64,000 nucleotides of DNA, from positions 454,410 through 518,409 of the forward strand of contig CEFQ01000001.1 of NCBI GenBank assembly GCA_900068845.1, in the 5' to 3' direction. Numbering within the stretch: the first letter of the stretch is position 1; every line of letters starts with the position of its first letter. The notes below the pieces were generated by a model. It was not told the DNA's origin and ran no database searches. It saw only the letters and a list, made by a program, of their open reading frames with translations. Of the stretch, positions 59,571 through 64,000 are shown piece by piece. The stretch comes from Enterobacter ludwigii. GTDB taxonomy: Bacteria > Pseudomonadota > Gammaproteobacteria > Enterobacterales > Enterobacteriaceae. A program made the position numbers and the translations under genes.

Positions 59571-61355
59571 TTATGCCTGTACCAGCGGGCCGGGGTTTTT
59601 CAGATACTGTTCACGAATCGCTTTGGCTGACCAATAGGTCAACGCGGCAACCATGCCGGTCGGGTTGTAGCCGAGTCCCTGCGGGAACGCCGAAGCGCCT
59701 GGCACAAACACATTAGACACATCCCAGCTCTGCAGATAACGGTTCACTGCGCTGGTTTTCGGGTCTTCACCCATGATCGCCCCGCCGCTCATGTGCGTGG
59801 TTTGATACACGGTAGTATCGAAGTGCGAGCCCGGCCCTTTCGCGCCGCCGATGATCATTTTCGGGTTCATCGCTTCGGTGATTTTGCGCATCTTGCCGAT
59901 CATGAACTGCGCCATCTTGATGTCGTTATCCTGCCAGTCAAAGGTCATACGCAGCAGCGGCTGGCCGTAGGCATCTTTGTAGTTCGGATCGAGATCGAGA
60001 TAGTTGGCGCGATAAGACTGATGCGCGCCGTGCGCATCCATCGAGATGTGATGGTTGTAAGTATCCGCTACTGCGGCTTTCCACTGGCTGCCCCAGTTTG
60101 GTGTGCCTTTCGGCGTCGGCAAACCGGAGATCGGCTTAGTACCGGCCTGATTCACCCAGAATGGCGAACCGCCGACGAAACCGTGCGGGCCGTGATCGAA
60201 GTTGTCGGCGTTGAAATCATCCACCGCCACACCTGCACCACCAGCACCAATAAACGGGTTGGTGGTGGTGTTTTTATCGAACAGCGCTTTCAGCGTCGAG
60301 ATGTTCTGGTAGGCAAAGTTACGGCCCACCACACCTTCGTTGGAAATCGGGTTATACGGCTTGCCGATGCCGGACAGCAGCATCAAATGCACGTTGTGGA
60401 ACTGGAACGCCGACAGGATCACCAGATCCGCCGGCTGCACCACTTCACGGCCCTGACCATCAAGATAGGTCACGCCGGTGGCGCGCTTTTTATCGTCAGT
60501 CAGATTAACGCGCAGCACGTAAGCGTTGTTGCGCAGCTCGAACTTCGGCTCCTGACGCAGCGCCGGCAGGATGTTGACGTTCGGCGATGCTTTGGAATAC
60601 ATGTAGCAGGCGTAACCGCTGCAGAAACCGCAGAAGTTGCACGGGCCCATCTGTGCGCCGTAGGTGTTGGTGTACGGGCCAGAGGTGTTGGCAGATGGCA
60701 TATCATAAGGATGATAACCGACCGATTCCGCCGCCTGCGCGAACAGCTGCGCCGAGTAGGTGCGCTTTTGTGCTGGCAGCGGGAAGTCGCTGGAACGGTC
60801 TGGCGCGTAGGGGTTGCCGCCCTTCTCTTTGCCCAGCAGCTTGCCTTTGATTGACCAGGCGCTGCCCGAAGTGCCGAACACTTTCTCGGCCTGATCGAAG
60901 AACGGTTCCAGTTCGTCATAATTGACGCCGAAATCCTGAATCGTCATGCCTTCCGGGATGAAGTTTTTACCGTAACGCTGCTCGTAGTGGCTGCGCAGGT
61001 TGAGTTCTACCGGGTCAACGCGAAAATGCACGCCTGACCAGTGCAGCCCTGCGCCGCCGGTGCCGGTGCCCGGCAGGAATGCCGCCAGCTGACGATACGG
61101 CACAGCGGTCTGCGACGCATCGTGACGGATGGTCACAGTGCTTTTCGACAGATCCTGGAACAGCTTTTTGCGGATGTTATAGGTCAGTTCATCAATCGAT
61201 TGCGGATACGATCCATCCGGATAGGTATCGCGATGCGGACCGCGCTCCAGCGCGACCACATTCAGGCCCGCTTCGGTCAGCTCTTTCGCCATGATGGCGC
61301 CCGCCCAGCCGAAACCGACGACTACCGCATCTACTTTTTTCAATTCATTTGCCAC
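59571..61355 (-). CDS. Gluconate 2-dehydrogenase FAD subunit (GMC oxidoreductase)
   Basis: The 594-residue flavoprotein opens with VVVGFGWAGAIMAKELTEAG, a FAD dinucleotide-binding motif, followed near 90-110 by LPGTGTGGAGLHWSGVHFR. MGPCNFCGFCSGYACYM near 235-251 contains a cysteine cluster (C237, C240, C243, C248 by approximate count) typical of gluconate dehydrogenase large subunits. The C-terminal block NVFVPGASAFPQGLGYNPTGM carries the second FAD contact. It oxidises gluconate to 2-keto-D-gluconate in the periplasm, exported with its Tat-tagged small subunit. It lies 2 bases behind the small-subunit gene. Confidence 0.93.
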   Translation of the reverse strand: MANELKKVDAVVVGFGWAGAIMAKELTEAGLNVVALERGPHRDTYPDGSYPQSIDELTYNIRKKLFQDLSKSTVTIRHDASQTAVPYRQLAAFLPGTGTGGAGLHWSGVHFRVDPVELNLRSHYEQRYGKNFIPEGMTIQDFGVNYDELEPFFDQAEKVFGTSGSAWSIKGKLLGKEKGGNPYAPDRSSDFPLPAQKRTYSAQLFAQAAESVGYHPYDMPSANTSGPYTNTYGAQMGPCNFCGFCSGYACYMYSKASPNVNILPALRQEPKFELRNNAYVLRVNLTDDKKRATGVTYLDGQGREVVQPADLVILSAFQFHNVHLMLLSGIGKPYNPISNEGVVGRNFAYQNISTLKALFDKNTTTNPFIGAGGAGVAVDDFNADNFDHGPHGFVGGSPFWVNQAGTKPISGLPTPKGTPNWGSQWKAAVADTYNHHISMDAHGAHQSYRANYLDLDPNYKDAYGQPLLRMTFDWQDNDIKMAQFMIGKMRKITEAMNPKMIIGGAKGPGSHFDTTVYQTTHMSGGAIMGEDPKTSAVNRYLQSWDVSNVFVPGASAFPQGLGYNPTGMVAALTYWSAKAIREQYLKNPGPLVQA

Positions 61356-61357
61356 GC

Positions 61358-62092
61358 TTACGTCCTCTCCCCGCGAATATCCACTGACGGGAACGGATAA
61401 CGTTCACCGCGTTCCACCCAATCCATAAAGTCAGCACGTGCGCCAGGGAAGCCAATGAGCTTCCAGCCCACCATGCCTTGATTGCCGCCGTGGATTGGAT
61501 CGCTGAAGTAACCTTCACGGGTATTCTGCAGCAGGAAAGAGAAGAAGGTTTTTGCCGGCAGCTGCGGGAACTCAGCGCTACCGCTTTCAAAAGCCGTGAG
61601 CAGCGCGTCCTGCTGTTCGCCTGTCAATTCAGCGAACACTTTGCCGTGCTGTTTTTTGCTCCAGCCATCGGCATCGGCAAGGCCGAGACGGTAGATCTGT
61701 TGCGGCACCAGCGGCAGCTGATAACCCAACTCTTTAGGCAGATCGGGATTGAACGGGCCTTGCATATACCAGTTGTTACCGGTGGCATACGGCGTGTTCA
61801 TTTGGCGATCGATAAACTCCGGCACGCCGGCTTCAAGAGCGCCAGGACCGCGTTCATCGCTGGGGATCAGGCGCGCCACGGCCGCAGTGATAAAGGCAAA
61901 CTCTTCGGCGGTGAACCAGTTTGGCTGGTAGCTGCGCGCCTGTTGTGATGACGAATCTTGCTCTGCTGCCCCGGCGGCCATCGGTGCCACCAGTGCGCCC
62001 ATCGCCGTACTGCCCACCGCCATTGCCGGCGCCAGGGTGATGGTTCTCAGCAGAAAGTCTCTGCGAGTGTGACCATTTTTTTGTTCTGACAT
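61358..62092 (-). CDS. Gluconate 2-dehydrogenase subunit 3 (Tat signal)
   Basis: The 244-residue product starts with a twin-arginine signal, [20 protein letters not shown] (Arg10-Arg11) followed by a hydrophobic run ending GAAEQ, and continues with [26 protein letters not shown]-type sequence of the gluconate dehydrogenase small subunit. This subunit carries the folded flavoprotein across the membrane through Tat. GAGG before the ATG at 62092 sets the start; the longer frame to 62197 lacks a site. It is first in the operon. Confidence 0.93.
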   Translation of the reverse strand: MSEQKNGHTRRDFLLRTITLAPAMAVGSTAMGALVAPMAAGAAEQDSSSQQARSYQPNWFTAEEFAFITAAVARLIPSDERGPGALEAGVPEFIDRQMNTPYATGNNWYMQGPFNPDLPKELGYQLPLVPQQIYRLGLADADGWSKKQHGKVFAELTGEQQDALLTAFESGSAEFPQLPAKTFFSFLLQNTREGYFSDPIHGGNQGMVGWKLIGFPGARADFMDWVERGERYPFPSVDIRGERT

Positions 62093-62373
62093 GACATTGC
62101 CTCTATCCGCACAAGGCGCGGAATAAACGTTAACTACAAGCCTGGTAATGATTTTTTTGCTGTTACGGGGCAGAAATGTGACTGTTACCGGTAACAATGC
62201 ACGTTAGTTTAACACTTCAACATCTAAAGATTTAGCTCACAGATACAAATAAGCACAAATTCATTAACATCATCTTCTGGTACTGATTCGCCTTGTTACT
62301 GCAAGAAACGTCTCAAAACAGACAAAGAATGATAAAAGCGTTATAAAATCATTTACTCAACAGCGGAGTGCCT

Positions 62374-63609
62374 ATGTTTAAGTCCTTTTTTCCGCGGCCA
62401 ACGCTGTTTTTCAGCTCAGCTGCGATTTGGAGTTTGTTAGCAATATTTGCGTGGTTTGGCTATTTCAGTGACTTCCCAGCACGCTGGCCTGCGTTGCAGG
62501 CGGCCATGCAGCAGCCCTTACCGACGAATGCCAGCCGTTTCATTCACGCCAGCCAACTGTGGTTTTATGCTTATTACTGGATTGTTGCCGGTATCTTTGG
62601 CCTTGCGTGGCGGGTGATCGATAACCATCCGTGGCAGCGCTGGTCGGTATGGGGTTCAATATTGATCATCTTTGTCACCTGGTTTGGCGTGCAGGTCGGC
62701 GTGGGTGTTAACGCGTGGTACGGCCCGTTCTACGACATGATCCAGCAAGCGCTCACCAAAGCCGGTTCTGTCGCTATCCACCAGTTTTATGTGCAAGTAT
62801 TGGCGTTTCTCGGTATCGCCCTGATCGCCGTAGTAATTGGCGTAATGAACTCGTTCTTTGTCAGTCACTGGGTATTTCGCTGGCGTACCGCGATGAACAA
62901 TTACTACATGCACAACTGGCAGCGTTTGCGTTTAATTGAGGGTGCCGCGCAGCGTGTGCAGGAAGACACCATGCGCTTCGCCGGGACGTTACAGGATTGG
63001 GGCATTAACTTTATCCAGGCGATCATGACGCTGGTGGCATTCCTGCCAGTGCTGGTAACGCTGTCGCATCATGTAAAAGAAGTGCCGATTCTCGGCAGCA
63101 TTCCCTATGCGTTAGTGATCGCCGCGCTGCTGTGGTCGTTGTTTGGTACTGCGCTGCTGGCGTTAGTGGGGATTAAACTGCCGGGGCTGGAGTTCCGTAA
63201 TCAGCGTGTGGAAGCGGCCTACCGTAAAGAGCTGGTGTACGGCGAAGACGATCCTGAACGCGCTTCACCGCCGACGGTGCATGAGCTTTTCAGTCGCGTG
63301 CGTCAGAACTATTTCCGCCTCTATTTCCACTATTTGTACTTCAACATTACCCGCATTATGTATCTGCAAGTGGATAACGTATTCGGGCTGTTTGTGCTGT
63401 TCCCATCAATTGTGGCGGGCACCATCACGCTGGGATTGTTGAACCAGATCACCAACGTGTTTGATCAGGTACGCTCATCGTTCCAGTATCTGATCACTTC
63501 GTGGTCAACGCTGATTACGCTGATGTCGATCTACAAACGTCTGCGCAGTTTCGAGCAGATTCTGAATGATATCCCGCACGACGAGATGATGCGCGAAGCG
63601 GCGGAATAA
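62374..63609 (+). CDS. sbmA: SbmA peptide antibiotic transporter
   Basis: The 411-residue protein matches SbmA/BacA, a homodimeric proton-driven importer of microcin B17, J25, bleomycin and proline-rich peptides. It starts MFKSFFPRPTLFF as in E. coli and has eight helices; VQEDTMRFAGTLQDWGINF and GLEFRNQRVEAAYRKELVYG are nearly the same as in E. coli SbmA (406 residues). GGAG precedes ATG 62374; the frame extends two codons to a GTG. It is divergent from the gluconate dehydrogenase operon across 281 A+T-rich bases. Confidence 0.95.
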   Translation: MFKSFFPRPTLFFSSAAIWSLLAIFAWFGYFSDFPARWPALQAAMQQPLPTNASRFIHASQLWFYAYYWIVAGIFGLAWRVIDNHPWQRWSVWGSILIIFVTWFGVQVGVGVNAWYGPFYDMIQQALTKAGSVAIHQFYVQVLAFLGIALIAVVIGVMNSFFVSHWVFRWRTAMNNYYMHNWQRLRLIEGAAQRVQEDTMRFAGTLQDWGINFIQAIMTLVAFLPVLVTLSHHVKEVPILGSIPYALVIAALLWSLFGTALLALVGIKLPGLEFRNQRVEAAYRKELVYGEDDPERASPPTVHELFSRVRQNYFRLYFHYLYFNITRIMYLQVDNVFGLFVLFPSIVAGTITLGLLNQITNVFDQVRSSFQYLITSWSTLITLMSIYKRLRSFEQILNDIPHDEMMREAAE

Positions 63610-63625
63610 GGTGCGGATGTTGAAA

Positions 63626-63720
63626 CGGTGCGCATAAATGCGTTAACCCATTCTGCGTCCATTGAAACGGTGCGCATGAATGCGCACCCTACATCGTAGG
63701 GTCGCCATTAATGGCGACCT
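63626..63720. repeat. Three REP-like palindromes
   Basis: A partial GTGCGCATAAATGCG (63628-63642), a full GTGCGCATGAATGCGCAC copy (63669-63686) and a GTCGCCATTAATGGCGAC copy (63701-63718) lie between sbmA and the convergent gene. Confidence 0.75.
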
Positions 63721-63733
63721 GGCTACAGCTTCA

Positions 63734-64000
63734 TCAACGCGCCAACACCGCAAACACCGTCTCAATCGCATACGCGCCGGGATCTTTCACCCCATCCAGA
63801 CTTTGCTGATTCAGATAGGCCGAGCGTCCCGCTTTGGCGCTCTGCATCTGCGCAGTCGCATCCGCGCCTTGTTGAGCCGCGTCTGCCGCCGCCGCCAGCG
63901 ACTCACCCGCCACTAACGCTTCCAGCGCCGGTTGCAGTGCATCCACCAACGTACGATGGCCCGGCTGAGCGCCGCCATAATGCTTCATGCGTTCCAGCCC
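63734..64000 (-). CDS. DhaL-domain protein (dihydroxyacetone kinase), C-terminal part
   Basis: Eighty-eight C-terminal codons are present; the gene continues past the right edge of the window. YGGAQPGHRTLVDALQPALEAL and the later AKAGRSAYLNQQSLDGVKDPGA match the DhaL/DAK phosphatase fold, in which these segments lie near the ADP/ATP site and end the domain. It is either the DhaL subunit of the PTS-dependent kinase or the C-terminal half of a fused ATP-dependent dihydroxyacetone kinase; the missing part decides. Confidence 0.85.
   Translation of the reverse strand, partial: GLERMKHYGGAQPGHRTLVDALQPALEALVAGESLAAAADAAQQGADATAQMQSAKAGRSAYLNQQSLDGVKDPGAYAIETVFAVLAR

Noticed and set aside
59793-60854. 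353-codon plus-strand frame inside the gluconate dehydrogenase flavoprotein gene
   Set aside because: It is fully antisense to a clearly recognised GMC gene and its product has no recognisable domain.

Overview
The window looks like chromosome of an Erwiniaceae member (Enterobacterales), most likely Pantoea or a close relative. The support is high identity to enterobacterial AbgRABT, SbmA, Gcd, YghU and Tsx, a canonical ERIC element, the 3' end of an enterobacterial tRNA-Phe, and many short palindromes of the GTCGCCAT/ATGGCGAC, GTGCGCAT/ATGCGCAC and GTAGCGGCGCAAT types that I associate with Pantoea. The species call rests on recognition only.

Positions 1-3137 are the terminal 3 kb of an integrative and conjugative element of the SPI-7/PAPI-1/PFGI-1 kind. 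It carries overlapping parA-dnaB-parB genes on the minus strand and ends in a duplicated 3' half of tRNA-Phe (attachment site). Chromosomal DNA with the tRNA terminator follows.

Positions 3579-15542 hold a nitrogen-scavenging locus: an RraA/HMG-aldolase-like enzyme, an EamA exporter, then a polar amino-acid ABC binding protein with pxpB-pxpC-pxpA (5-oxoprolinase). These are followed by a PLP aminotransferase, a Nac-like LysR regulator behind a clear sigma-54 promoter and NtrC site, a biotin-carrier-like protein that lacks its biotinyl lysine, an SDR, and the two permeases and ATPase of the ABC importer. I infer an NtrC-Nac controlled system for uptake and hydrolysis of 5-oxoproline or a related compound. 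A densely hairpinned, gene-free 325-bp block lies between pxpA and the aminotransferase.

Positions 15590-21277 form a sugar/polyol module: Gfo/Idh/MocA dehydrogenase, two xylose-isomerase-like TIM barrels and two LacI-family regulators, with several perfect inverted repeats as likely operators. Positions 21379-22550 hold yghU and a DUF1330 gene. Positions 22824-26032 are a visibly A+T-richer glycan island (GT2, O-antigen-ligase-like protein, GT8). Positions 26234-28294 hold a LysR regulator divergent from a D-malate/tartrate dehydrogenase.

Positions 28461-38892 form a carbohydrate locus: cytoplasmic GH28 enzyme, MalF/MalG-type permeases and binding protein on one strand; a GNAT protein and MalK-type ATPase on the other; then a ROK regulator, a BadF/NagK-type kinase and a Gfo/Idh/MocA dehydrogenase. 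The rest holds a DHA3 exporter, a putative degenerate EAL protein, gcd, an MdtG-like pump, LysR and MarA-like regulators, an ERIC element, a two-component system, tsx, a VOC protein, the abgR/abgAB/abgT locus for p-aminobenzoyl-glutamate, an MFS transporter, the three-subunit gluconate 2-dehydrogenase (which with Gcd would give periplasmic oxidation of glucose to 2-ketogluconate), sbmA, and a dhaL-type gene cut by the window end.
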